28,257 bases of DNA, taken from the NCBI GenBank assembly GCA_002421825.1, contig DISR01000060.1, positions 13,964 to 42,220 on the forward strand, in the 5' to 3' direction. This document shows, in pieces, positions 7,526 to 14,211 of the stretch. Origin of the DNA: Thiobacillus sp. UBA6205. Lineage in GTDB: Bacteria > Pseudomonadota > Gammaproteobacteria > Burkholderiales > Thiobacillaceae. The position numbers and the translations under genes were made by a program. Position 1 is the stretch's first letter, and the number at the start of each line of letters is the position of its first letter. Under the pieces are notes generated by a model. The model ran no database searches. It saw nothing but the letters and a program-made list of their open reading frames with translations, and was not told the DNA's origin.

Positions 7526-8118
7526 GATCGCTCGATTTCGGGCTTGCCTGTTTATTGGCCTGCCTGGCCTGTCTCACTGCCGCGCAAGCGGCGCCCGCGA
7601 TGGAAGGCGCCACCCGCCATGGCATTGCCGAAGATACCGGCCTGTCCACCTGGGAGGTCGACACCCGCAGCGTGCACCTCAGGCTTACGCAGCTCAGCCC
7701 CGAACAGGTGCGCGCCTTCATGCTGAATCGCGGCATGGACAGGCAATCCGTCGAGGAATTCGCCCGCGCCTGCGTGTTCATGACAGTGGTGCGCAACGAA
7801 AGCAGCCAGCCCATCGAGCACAATCTGGCTGATTGGCGCTATCTGCCCGCGGGGGGACAACCGCGTTCGATGCTGACCAAGCACGGCTGGCTCGAACGCT
7901 GGCAGCCGCGCAATTTCTCCCGGCCATTGAAGCTCGCGTTCGAATGGTCGCAATTTCCGGTGGCACAGGTTTTCTTTCCGGGCGACTGGAACCAGGGCAT
8001 GACCACGTTCGAACTGCCGGCCGGCAGCCGCTTTGATGTACTTTACCGCTGGAAGCAAAACGGAAAACTTTTCGAAGGAAAACTGCAGAATGCCCAATGT
8101 CCGCCATCTTTTGACTAG
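7522..8118 (+). CDS. Exported protein of unknown function
   Basis: I do not recognise this 198-residue protein. The TTG at 7522 overlaps the previous stop by four bases (TTGA) and places a hydrophobic signal sequence at the N-terminus (about residues 6-23, ending AAQA). This is probably a Sec signal; an LLAC lipobox at C14 is a weaker alternative. The mature part has two cysteines, C84 in ARACVFMTVVRN and one in QCPPS near the C-terminus. They could form a disulfide handled by the thioredoxin-like protein encoded next. Otherwise it looks like a beta-rich soluble domain with several conserved-looking Trp residues. Its end overlaps the following gene by 29 bp. Confidence 0.8.
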   Translation: MRSLDFGLACLLACLACLTAAQAAPAMEGATRHGIAEDTGLSTWEVDTRSVHLRLTQLSPEQVRAFMLNRGMDRQSVEEFARACVFMTVVRNESSQPIEHNLADWRYLPAGGQPRSMLTKHGWLERWQPRNFSRPLKLAFEWSQFPVAQVFFPGDWNQGMTTFELPAGSRFDVLYRWKQNGKLFEGKLQNAQCPPSFD

Positions 8119-8626
8119 CCTCTTGTTCCTTGCCGTTCCGTGCCTGGCAGCCGCCGCCGAACCGCCGCTGCAATTCTCGCATACGCCCTTCAAGCCGCGC
8201 ATCGCGGCGCCTGCCATGAAGCTCAAGGACATGGACGGACGGACGGTGGAACTCGCCAGGCTGCGGGGAAAGGTGGTCATCGTCAATTTCTGGGCGACCT
8301 GGTGCCCGCCCTGCCGGCGCGAATTCCCCTCCATGGAACGCCTGCGGCAGAAAATGGCGGGCAGGCCCGTGGTGATCCTCGGCGTGAACGAGGGGGAAAC
8401 CGTCGACATCATCGACCAGTTCAGCTCCACGCTCGATCTGCAGCCGCAGTTTCCCATTCTGCTCGATCTCGAAGGCGCGGCCATGGCGGCCTGGCCGGTG
8501 CGCGGCCTGCCTACCACCTTCTTTGTCGACAGGCACGGCCGCATGGCCTATAGCGCGATCGGCGGCAGGGAATTCGATCATCCGGAAATGATCCGGCTGA
8601 TCGAGCGCATGCTTGCAGAGAAATGA
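8090..8626 (+). CDS. TlpA-like periplasmic thioredoxin-fold protein
   Basis: This 178-residue protein has a signal sequence (residues 1-22, ending AAA before EPP) and a thioredoxin fold. The redox motif WCPPC (C72, C75) lies in VNFWATWCPPCRREFPSME and the cis-proline segment is GLPTTFFVDRHG. This is the TlpA/ResA type of periplasmic disulfide reductase. ATG 8090 is chosen because an upstream in-frame start at 8033 would bury the signal peptide; an AAGGA lies about 10 bases upstream. It overlaps the preceding gene by 29 bp and the next by 4 bp. The partner is unknown; the cysteine-containing exported protein encoded just upstream is an obvious candidate. Confidence 0.93.
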   Translation: MPNVRHLLTSLLFLAVPCLAAAAEPPLQFSHTPFKPRIAAPAMKLKDMDGRTVELARLRGKVVIVNFWATWCPPCRREFPSMERLRQKMAGRPVVILGVNEGETVDIIDQFSSTLDLQPQFPILLDLEGAAMAAWPVRGLPTTFFVDRHGRMAYSAIGGREFDHPEMIRLIERMLAEK

Positions 8627-9084
8627 CGCGAGACATCCGCAAGCGCCCCGCCACCCTGTTGCCGCCGCCGCTGGTCTATGTGGCGGCCCTGTGGGCCGCC
8701 TGGGAGTTGCACAAAAGACAGCCCCTGTACTTTCCTGGGCCAACAGGCTTCGGCTGGCTGCTGGTCGCGCTGGGCAGCGTGCTCATGCTGTGGGCGGCCT
8801 GGACCCTGTTCCGCCATCACACCACGGTCAATCCTTACAAAGGCGTGGCTCACCTGGTGCAAAGCGGTCCCTTCGCCTTCTCGCGCAACCCGATCTATCT
8901 TGCCGACAGCCTGATCTATTTCGGCGTAATGCTGATCTGGAGCAGCCTGTGGCCGCTGCTGCTCTACCCTGCCGTGTGGGCAGCCATGCGCTATGGCGTG
9001 ATCCGCAACGAGGAGGCGCACATGACGGTCAAGTTCGGCGAAACCTACCGGGAATACTGCAGCCGCGTCAGGCGCTGGCTTTGA
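8623..9084 (+). CDS. Isoprenylcysteine carboxylmethyltransferase (ICMT)-like membrane protein
   Basis: This 153-residue integral membrane protein has three to four hydrophobic segments and ends with the ICMT/phospholipid methyltransferase signature: LVQSGPFAFSRNPIYLAD, then RNEEAHMTVKFGETYREYC. The latter binds S-adenosylmethionine in this superfamily. Bacterial members methylate various acceptors, and the substrate cannot be read from sequence. The ATG overlaps the previous stop (ATGA), so the gene closes the operon that starts at 6090. Its 3' end overlaps the convergent tatD gene by 17 bp with no terminator between them. Confidence 0.9.
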   Translation: MTRDIRKRPATLLPPPLVYVAALWAAWELHKRQPLYFPGPTGFGWLLVALGSVLMLWAAWTLFRHHTTVNPYKGVAHLVQSGPFAFSRNPIYLADSLIYFGVMLIWSSLWPLLLYPAVWAAMRYGVIRNEEAHMTVKFGETYREYCSRVRRWL

Positions 9085-9874
9085 GTTTCAGGATCTCTTT
9101 TGCGTTCTCGGTGGTGCACTCGGCCACTTCCTCCACGCTGATGCCGCGCAGATCGGCCAGCACCTGCGCGATTCTTGGCAGTTCCGCCGGCTCGTTGCGC
9201 CGTTTCGCGATCCACTCGGGCGGAATGTCCGGGCCGTCGGTCTCAAGCACGATGGCGGCAAGCGGCAGTGCGGCCGCCAGTTTGCGCAGGCTGGTGGCGC
9301 GCGCATAAGTCATTGCCCCGCCGAAACCCAATTTGAAACCGAGCTTGAGATATTCCTGCGCCTGCTGCATGGAACCGTTGAATGCGTGCGCGATGCCGCC
9401 CGGAACCCTGATGCGGCGCAACTGCTTGAGAATCTGGTCATTGGCGCGGCGGATGTGCAAGAGCACCGGCAGTTCGTGCCTGGCTGCCAGTTTCAACTGC
9501 TCCACGAAAAAGAATTCCTGCAGCGTCAGGTCTTCCTCATGCACACCCGGACAGTCGATGCGCGACTGGAAGCGGTCGAGGCCGACTTCGCCGACGGCGA
9601 CCGGGCGCTCGCGCCGGATCGCCTCGTCCAGTAGCGTCAGATGCTCTTCGCGATGCACGTGCACGTACATGGGGTGCATGCCCAGCGCGATCTCCACGCC
9701 GGCGTAACGGCGGCAATCGATGACGGAACGGAAATTGAAGGCGGCAACAGCCGGCACGACGATGCTGCCAACGCCTGCCTGGCACGCGCGAGCCACGACG
9801 GCATCGCGATCGGCATCGTATTCCGCGGCATCGAGGTGGCAATGGGTGTCGATCAGCATGGGCATGGGCTTCAT
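9068..9874 (-). CDS. tatD: TatD family metal-dependent hydrolase (DNase)
   Basis: This 268-residue TIM-barrel hydrolase has all TatD signatures: IDTHCHLDAAEYD, LGMHPMYVH, AVGEVGLD, LPVLLHIRRA, IAHAFNGSM and LETDGPD. These give the metal ligands (HxH, Glu, two His and Asp). Family members are Mg-dependent 3'-5' exonucleases acting on DNA or RNA. The first ATG at 9874 is 13 bp after the mutY stop; in-frame ATGs at 9865 and 9859 are equally possible because no strong Shine-Dalgarno is present. It probably shares an mRNA with mutY, a plausible pairing for DNA maintenance. Paralogues (YcfH, YjjV) are hard to separate, so the symbol denotes the family. Confidence 0.92.
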   Translation of the reverse strand: MKPMPMLIDTHCHLDAAEYDADRDAVVARACQAGVGSIVVPAVAAFNFRSVIDCRRYAGVEIALGMHPMYVHVHREEHLTLLDEAIRRERPVAVGEVGLDRFQSRIDCPGVHEEDLTLQEFFFVEQLKLAARHELPVLLHIRRANDQILKQLRRIRVPGGIAHAFNGSMQQAQEYLKLGFKLGFGGAMTYARATSLRKLAAALPLAAIVLETDGPDIPPEWIAKRRNEPAELPRIAQVLADLRGISVEEVAECTTENAKEILKLKASA

Positions 9875-9887
9875 GGCTTCGCGAAGG

Positions 9888-10916
9888 TCATGCCGCGAGT
9901 TTCTCCAGTATGGTCTTCACCGGCTTTGGAATGGCGGCATTCACGGCATCTGCACGATCCATCCAGATTGTGCCCGGCTCGCCCGCAGCAGGGCCGCGCT
10001 CGTCGAGAGCGAGCACGAGCGGCAGAATTGACAGCCGGAAATGGGTAAAGGCATGGCTAAAAACCGGCAGTTCCTCAACGCTTGCAGGCAGGCTCCCGGT
10101 TAGCCGCAGGCAGGCGGCCGCGCTGTCTCCCTCCGCCTCCGGCAAGCTCCACAACCCTCCCCATATGCCGGGAGCAGGGCGCCTGACCAGCAGAACATCG
10201 CGCCCATGACGAATGACCATCAGCGTCGCGGAGCGCTCCAACAAGACCTTTCTGGGCCGCGGCGCAGGCAAATACTCGGTGCGCCCCTGCCTCCGCGCAG
10301 CGCAATCCCGGCCAAGCGGGCATTGCGCACAAAGAGGCTTGCTGCGCCTGCACACGGTGGCGCCGAGATCCATCAGCGCCTGGGTATAGGTTTCGATGTC
10401 CGATTCCGGCAACAGGCTTTCACTCAATCGCCACAGGCGGGTTTCCACTTTCTTGTCGCCCGGCCAGCCGTCAATGCCGAATGCGCGCGCCAGCACCCGC
10501 TTCACGTTGCCGTCCAGGATGGCGCGGCGCTCCCCGTAAGCGAAAGCGCTGATGGCCGCCGCCGTGGAACGGCCGACTCCGGGCAGTGCCGCTATATCAT
10601 CGAATTGCTGCGGGAACACCCCGTCGCGCTCTTCCATGACCTGGCGCGCAGCGCGGTGCAGATTACGGCCGCGCGCATAATAGCCAAGGCCGGCCCAGCA
10701 AGTGAGCACGTCATCCACGCTGGCCGCCGCAAGCGCCGCGATGTCCGGAAAGCGCGACAGGAAGCGCTCGAAGTAGGGAATCACGGCAGCGACCTGGGTC
10801 TGCTGCAACATGATTTCCGAAACCCAGACGCGATAGGGATCGCGGCTAGCCTGCCACGGCAAATGATGGCGTCCATGGCTGCGCTGCCATTTGATCAGCT
10901 TGGTCGAAAAATCCAT
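9888..10916 (-). CDS. mutY: A/G-specific adenine glycosylase MutY
   Basis: MutY removes adenine mispaired with 8-oxoguanine. The 342-residue protein has the catalytic Glu (E34) in SEIMLQQTQV, the helix-hairpin-helix LPGVGRSTAAAI, the Asp in AILDGNVKRVLAR and the [4Fe-4S] loop with the exact C-x6-C-x2-C-x5-C spacing (CRRSKPLCAQCPLGRDC). The C-terminal NUDIX-like domain that reads 8-oxoG follows (LLVRRPAPGIWGGLWSLPE). The ATG at 10916 has only a weak ribosome site. Its upstream region contains a 50-bp tandem repeat. tatD follows after 13 bp. Confidence 0.97.
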   Translation of the reverse strand: MDFSTKLIKWQRSHGRHHLPWQASRDPYRVWVSEIMLQQTQVAAVIPYFERFLSRFPDIAALAAASVDDVLTCWAGLGYYARGRNLHRAARQVMEERDGVFPQQFDDIAALPGVGRSTAAAISAFAYGERRAILDGNVKRVLARAFGIDGWPGDKKVETRLWRLSESLLPESDIETYTQALMDLGATVCRRSKPLCAQCPLGRDCAARRQGRTEYLPAPRPRKVLLERSATLMVIRHGRDVLLVRRPAPGIWGGLWSLPEAEGDSAAACLRLTGSLPASVEELPVFSHAFTHFRLSILPLVLALDERGPAAGEPGTIWMDRADAVNAAIPKPVKTILEKLAA

Positions 10917-10931
10917 GTCCCGATGCTATCA

Positions 10932-11022
10932 AAACGAGCCGACGCAGGCAGCGTATTCGGCGAGTTTCGAGCGGAGCGGCCAAACGAGCCGACGCAGGCA
11001 GCGTATTCGGCGAGTTTCGAGC
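10932..11022. repeat. Tandem direct repeat, two units, 50-bp period
   Basis: A 41-bp sequence at 10932-10972 recurs identically at 10982-11022, separated by 9 bp. Each unit begins AAACGAGCCGACGCAGGC and ends GAGTTTCGAGC, and contains a short GCCGA/TCGGC inverted repeat. The array lies between the mutY start and the terminator of the DUF1631 gene. With two units and almost no spacer it is not a CRISPR array. Function is unknown. Confidence 0.95.
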
Positions 11023-11030
11023 CCGCAAAA

Positions 11031-11058
11031 CACAAAGGCGGGCCATTGCGCCCGCCTT
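11031..11058 (-). terminator. Rho-independent terminator of the DUF1631 gene
   Basis: A 9-bp GC-rich stem (11035-11043 pairing with 11050-11058) with a 6-nt loop begins about 23 bp after the DUF1631 stop on the minus strand. It is followed by a T-rich tract (TTTGTGTTTT, ending at about 11027). The tract is imperfect, so termination may be partial. Confidence 0.7.
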
Positions 11059-11080
11059 GCTCTTTCAAGCCCCAAGAAGC

Positions 11081-13246
11081 CTACATCGACATGACACGCT
11101 GCTTGAAGAAGGAGACCAGCTTGCCGAATGCCGACTCTGTCACCGACTCACGCCCGGCCAGTACTGCGCGACCTGAACGCATCTTGTCGGCCAGGCGCTG
11201 GGGGCTGATGGAGAACATGTTGTGGCCGTTCATGTCGGAGAACAAATAATTGCCCTTGAGACCGCTCACCCACACCACGTGCACCCAGCTGGAACTGCCG
11301 TCATCGTGATGGAATTGCAGCCTGTCGCCCTTTTGCAGCGACTGCGCGCAAAGCGTGAACTCGTCCTCGATTTCCGGCAAGGGCTCGGCATATCTCGGAT
11401 CGTTGATGCCGATTTCGGTCTCTGACGTTTCGTCGGCCGGCAGGTCGTCCAGCAGGCTTTCTGCTTCCGGCAGGGGCACCGTGAGCGAACTCGGCCGCAC
11501 GGCGTTGGCGTGCAATGTAACCAGGCCGGCAAAGAATTTTTCTACGGCATCGCCCGGCATGCCGACTTTTTCCACGCCTTCACGCAGGCGCTTCAGCAGG
11601 CCCGGCAGTATCCGCACCATCATCAGCCGGCTGTCCATGTCCGGCTTGTTCTGCACGCTCCACAGAAGTTCGCGCATGGTCTCGATGTGCGCAGACAGGT
11701 GCGGCGAGGTCTCTCCCTCGTCGACGTACTCGCGAATCAGCAGGGGCGCCCACTGGTCACGCAGGAAAAGCGCGATGGTTTCGGGTGCCGGCTGTTCGGC
11801 AAGGGCGCGGCGAATATGGTCGCGCACCACGGTTTCGGCCATTTCGCTGCGCTCGGCGCGCTGGATTTCGGCGACGCTGTCCGCCATGCCGGCTTCGAGT
11901 TCCTGCTCGCGCTGGGCCTGCAGTTCCGCCAGGGCACCGCAAGCCTGTTCGAACACGCCGGCATCCTGGTCGAATTCATTGATGATCTTCTCGATGATCG
12001 CTTCCACTTCCGCCTGTAGCGGATCGACCTTGCCTTCCTTGCCCGCCGGCTGCACCGCGAGCGAGGCGATCATGTCCAGAACGCGGCGTGCCGGATGGTC
12101 CCTTTGCGTGAAAAAGCCACGGTCGAGGATGGCGACCTTGAGTACCGGCACCTGCAATTTTGCAATCAGCTGCTTGAGGTGCTCGGGGATACCCTGGTCC
12201 TCGAACAGGTAATCGAACAGCATGGCCACTGCATCGATCATCACGGTTTCGATCTGGCTGGCCGACAGCATGGCCGGGCTTTGCTGCAGTTCCCGCACCA
12301 CATTGGGGAAGCCGCCGCTGCCGGTCAGCGAATTGCGCAAGTCGATCGTCACGCCGCCCGGCAGGTTGAGCGCACCGACCTGCAGCCGGTTGAGCGCCTC
12401 CAGCATGCTGATGCCGAGCAGGGCCGCGCCGGCACCCTGGCCAGAGGCCCCGCCCCCCGGAATTCCCGCAGACCCCTGGCCCGTGACCATTTTTTCGAAC
12501 AGCCCCAGCAGTTCGGTCTGCTCGGGCTGGCGGGACTTCACGCGGCCGGCTTGATCGGGACGGCTGCGGATTCCCGCCTTGAAGTCAGGCAGAATGCCCT
12601 TGCCGAGCAGGAAGCGGTTGATTTCCTGGTAGATGACCGGCAATTCCGGGTACAGAACCAGGTCGAACTGGTTGAGCAGAACCAGCCGGACCTTCTGCTC
12701 GATCTTGAGCTTGTCCATGCCGTCCAGCAGCGCTTCACACAACAGTTTCGGGCCGAACGGGTTCTCGTCGGCCGTCAGCTGCGGACGGCCAAGCAGCACG
12801 CCAAGACGCGCATCCAGGCCGACCAGTTCCTCTGCGCAATTGAAGCGCAGGCGCGAACTGGACTTGTTGACGGCAAGCGTGGCCTCGTAATCGGTGTCGT
12901 CCATCAAGGAAAGCTCCGCCACCGTCTGCTGGCCTTGCATCTCCCCCCATTCCGCGCTGATCGCTTGGATCAGCCCCTGCTTGCAGGCCTGGAAGAGCTC
13001 CGTGCCCTGCCGGGCGAGAAGATTCAGGGCCTGGAAATAAACATCACGGGTTTCTGCGAGAGGGGCATGGTCCGCAAGGCCGAGCAGACTGCTTTCCATG
13101 GCCTCGGTCTGGCCGGACAGCTCTCTGATGATGCCGGTTGCCAGCATGTCCCTGCTTTCATGCAGGAGCTTGAGATGCTCGACACTGATCGAATTGCGCC
13201 GGCCCTTGCTGTAATCGCTCAAATTGACAATGCCACTATCCGACAT
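11081..13246 (-). CDS. DUF1631 family protein of unknown function
   Basis: This 721-residue protein starts at ATG 13246 with an AAGGAG Shine-Dalgarno six bases upstream. The longer in-frame extension to 13483 runs through the riboswitch leader and is rejected. The N-terminal part (SVEHLKLLHESRDMLATGI) and the C-terminal region (QKGDRLQFHHDDGSSSWVHV, then WVSGLKGNYLFSDMNG) match DUF1631. The protein is largely helical with a probable small beta-barrel in the last 100 residues. That barrel lacks a canonical RxxxR and [D/N]xSxxG pair, so c-di-GMP binding by a PilZ domain is not supported. Some databases have carried a misleading thymidine phosphorylase label; no such domain is seen. The c-di-GMP riboswitch links expression to second-messenger signalling. 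Confidence 0.92.
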   Translation of the reverse strand: MSDSGIVNLSDYSKGRRNSISVEHLKLLHESRDMLATGIIRELSGQTEAMESSLLGLADHAPLAETRDVYFQALNLLARQGTELFQACKQGLIQAISAEWGEMQGQQTVAELSLMDDTDYEATLAVNKSSSRLRFNCAEELVGLDARLGVLLGRPQLTADENPFGPKLLCEALLDGMDKLKIEQKVRLVLLNQFDLVLYPELPVIYQEINRFLLGKGILPDFKAGIRSRPDQAGRVKSRQPEQTELLGLFEKMVTGQGSAGIPGGGASGQGAGAALLGISMLEALNRLQVGALNLPGGVTIDLRNSLTGSGGFPNVVRELQQSPAMLSASQIETVMIDAVAMLFDYLFEDQGIPEHLKQLIAKLQVPVLKVAILDRGFFTQRDHPARRVLDMIASLAVQPAGKEGKVDPLQAEVEAIIEKIINEFDQDAGVFEQACGALAELQAQREQELEAGMADSVAEIQRAERSEMAETVVRDHIRRALAEQPAPETIALFLRDQWAPLLIREYVDEGETSPHLSAHIETMRELLWSVQNKPDMDSRLMMVRILPGLLKRLREGVEKVGMPGDAVEKFFAGLVTLHANAVRPSSLTVPLPEAESLLDDLPADETSETEIGINDPRYAEPLPEIEDEFTLCAQSLQKGDRLQFHHDDGSSSWVHVVWVSGLKGNYLFSDMNGHNMFSISPQRLADKMRSGRAVLAGRESVTESAFGKLVSFFKQRVMSM

Positions 13247-13254
13247 TTTTTCTC

Positions 13255-13297
13255 CTTGGCACATTTCCTTTGGATTGCTGCGCGCCGGAAAGCCAAG
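13255..13297 (-). promoter_or_regulatory. Candidate Shine-Dalgarno-sequestering hairpin (expression platform)
   Basis: In the mRNA of the DUF1631 gene, CTTGGC (13297-13292) can pair with GCCAAG (13260-13255), and UUUCC-type bases at 13291-13287 pair with GGAAA at 13268-13264. The pairing covers the first half of the AAGGAG ribosome site before ATG 13246. This suggests translational control downstream of the riboswitch. Whether the ligand turns expression on or off cannot be decided by inspection. Confidence 0.5.
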
Positions 13298-13341
13298 AAT
13301 CAAAGGCACAAGATGCTGGCGAGAACCAATGCGTCTGCCGT

Positions 13342-13426
13342 CATCCGGCAATCCCGCTATCTGGTGCATGCTCCAGACCGGAGATTTTGCGTCCCCGCCT
13401 CGCGGCGGGTTTGCCCTTGTCAGATG
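13342..13426 (-). promoter_or_regulatory. Cyclic di-GMP-I riboswitch (GEMM-I aptamer)
   Basis: Read on the minus strand, the 85-nt element has every GEMM-I landmark in order. AGGGCAAACC is at 13417-13408, a CCCGCC stem is capped by a GCGA (GNRA) tetraloop at 13403-13400, ACGCAAA is at 13392-13386, CUCCGG follows, and then a second arm contains AGAUAGCGGGAUUGCCGG. The closing helix P1 pairs CATCTGACAA (13426-13417) with TTGCCGGATG (13351-13342) with one mismatch. It lies about 95 nt before the start codon of the DUF1631 gene. Just past P1, TGCCG/CGGCA (13350-13346 with 13340-13336) can form a hairpin using the P1 3' strand, giving a mutually exclusive fold. Confidence 0.93.
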
Positions 13427-13788
13427 CTCCCGGGTGGCTGAACAGTCCATTCCCCGACACTTCAGAATTACGGGCAATGACAACTAAAACTTTAAGGAGT
13501 ATGCGTCACTTTCTGTCTAAACACGAAAAATTTGCCTCGCGTGGCATTCCCGGCCAATGGCGCTTTTTCTCCCCCCCGGCGGCTGGCGAGCCCCGCCCCT
13601 TTTCCTCTTGATGCACGGACGGCAGAAAACTCGTCTGCGCCGCTTCGTTCAAACAGGACAGGAAGGGCGCGCTCGCCTTGTTCGGCATGCGCCGCAGGCA
13701 GCGCTTGCTCCGTGAGTCCCAGGGCCCTCTTCACTTTCCCGAAATCCGGTTTGGGTTTGGAAGCCCCGTCACCACGGGCCATTTGAAC
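13427..13788. other. Gap without a confident gene, between tRNA-Gly and the riboswitch
   Basis: These 362 bases should hold the promoter of the riboswitch-controlled transcript. A minus-strand open frame from ATG 13782 to 13492 (96 residues, starting MARGDGASKPKPDFGKVK) begins seven bases past the tRNA 3' end. It has no Shine-Dalgarno, lower third-position GC than neighbouring genes and no recognisable domain, so I do not call it a gene. A near-consensus promoter is not obvious. Nothing else is seen. Confidence 0.5.
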
Positions 13789-13862
13789 TGGAGCGGGCGA
13801 AGGGAGTCGAACCCTCTTCATCAGCTTGGGAAGCTGAGGTAATGCCGTTATACGACGCCCGC
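13789..13862 (-). tRNA. tRNA-Gly (anticodon CCC)
   Basis: The 74-nt cloverleaf reads on the minus strand from 13862. The acceptor GCGGGCG pairs with CGCCCGC, a D-arm GTAT/TTAC follows, and the anticodon stem TCAGC/GCTGA encloses the loop TTCCCAA (anticodon CCC). The T-arm GAGGG/CCCTT has loop TTCGACT, and CCA is encoded at the 3' end (13791-13789). It decodes GGG. It is separate from the protein genes on both sides. Confidence 0.97.
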
Positions 13863-13870
13863 ATGGTAGA

Positions 13871-13876
13871 ATTATC
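13871..13876 (-). promoter_or_regulatory. Candidate -10 element for tRNA-Gly
   Basis: GATAAT on the minus strand (13876-13871) ends 9 bases before the mature tRNA 5' end, a suitable place for a sigma-70 -10 box. No good -35 hexamer is found at 16-18 bp, so this is tentative. Confidence 0.3.
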
Positions 13877-13929
13877 GCTTTCACGAGGCTTTGCGACCGG
13901 CCCGCATTTTAATGCCAATTTAGCGTCAA

Positions 13930-14139
13930 ATGGAAGCTTTTTCCCTAATTGTTAATGGCGAAAGCCGCGATTTTCCTGCCCCCATGACAGTGTCCGGACT
14001 GATTGAGGCCTTGGGCTATGCCGGCAAGCGCGTAGCCATTGAGCGCAACGGCGAAATCGTGCCGCGCAGCCGGCATGGCGATGTGATGCTCGACAACGGC
14101 GACGAACTGGAAATCGTGGTTGCCGTGGGTGGCGGCTGA
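13930..14139 (+). CDS. thiS: Sulfur carrier protein ThiS
   Basis: ThiS is a 69-residue ubiquitin-like protein that carries sulfur as a C-terminal thiocarboxylate for thiazole synthesis in the thiamine pathway. It has the diagnostic C-terminus VAVGGG, where the last Gly is adenylated and thiolated, and the family start FSLIVNGESRDFPA. thiG follows 72 bp downstream. No TPP riboswitch is visible in the 67-bp leader, and no clear Shine-Dalgarno precedes the ATG. Confidence 0.95.
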   Translation: MEAFSLIVNGESRDFPAPMTVSGLIEALGYAGKRVAIERNGEIVPRSRHGDVMLDNGDELEIVVAVGGG

Positions 14140-14211
14140 TCTGACCGGAGCCGGGCGCGGCGCGCCACTTGAGCACCCTTCCCCCTTTACCCTTCCCCCT
14201 TCACACAGAAT

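Noticed and set aside
10932..11022. Possible CRISPR array
   Set aside because: Only two units with a 9-bp gap, no spacers of normal length and no cas genes.
12095..13441. 448-codon plus-strand frame opposite the DUF1631 gene
   Set aside because: Antisense shadow; no ribosome site or domain, and it runs across the riboswitch.
13247..13483. N-terminal extension of the DUF1631 protein
   Set aside because: The extension translates the c-di-GMP riboswitch and its linker. A strong Shine-Dalgarno precedes ATG 13246.
13492..13884. Minus-strand open frame of 130 codons
   Set aside because: Its first part covers the tRNA-Gly gene. The remainder lacks a ribosome site and the third-position GC bias of neighbours.
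13863..13929. TPP riboswitch before thiS
   Set aside because: No CUGAGA or ACCUGAUC-type conserved segments are present in the leader.
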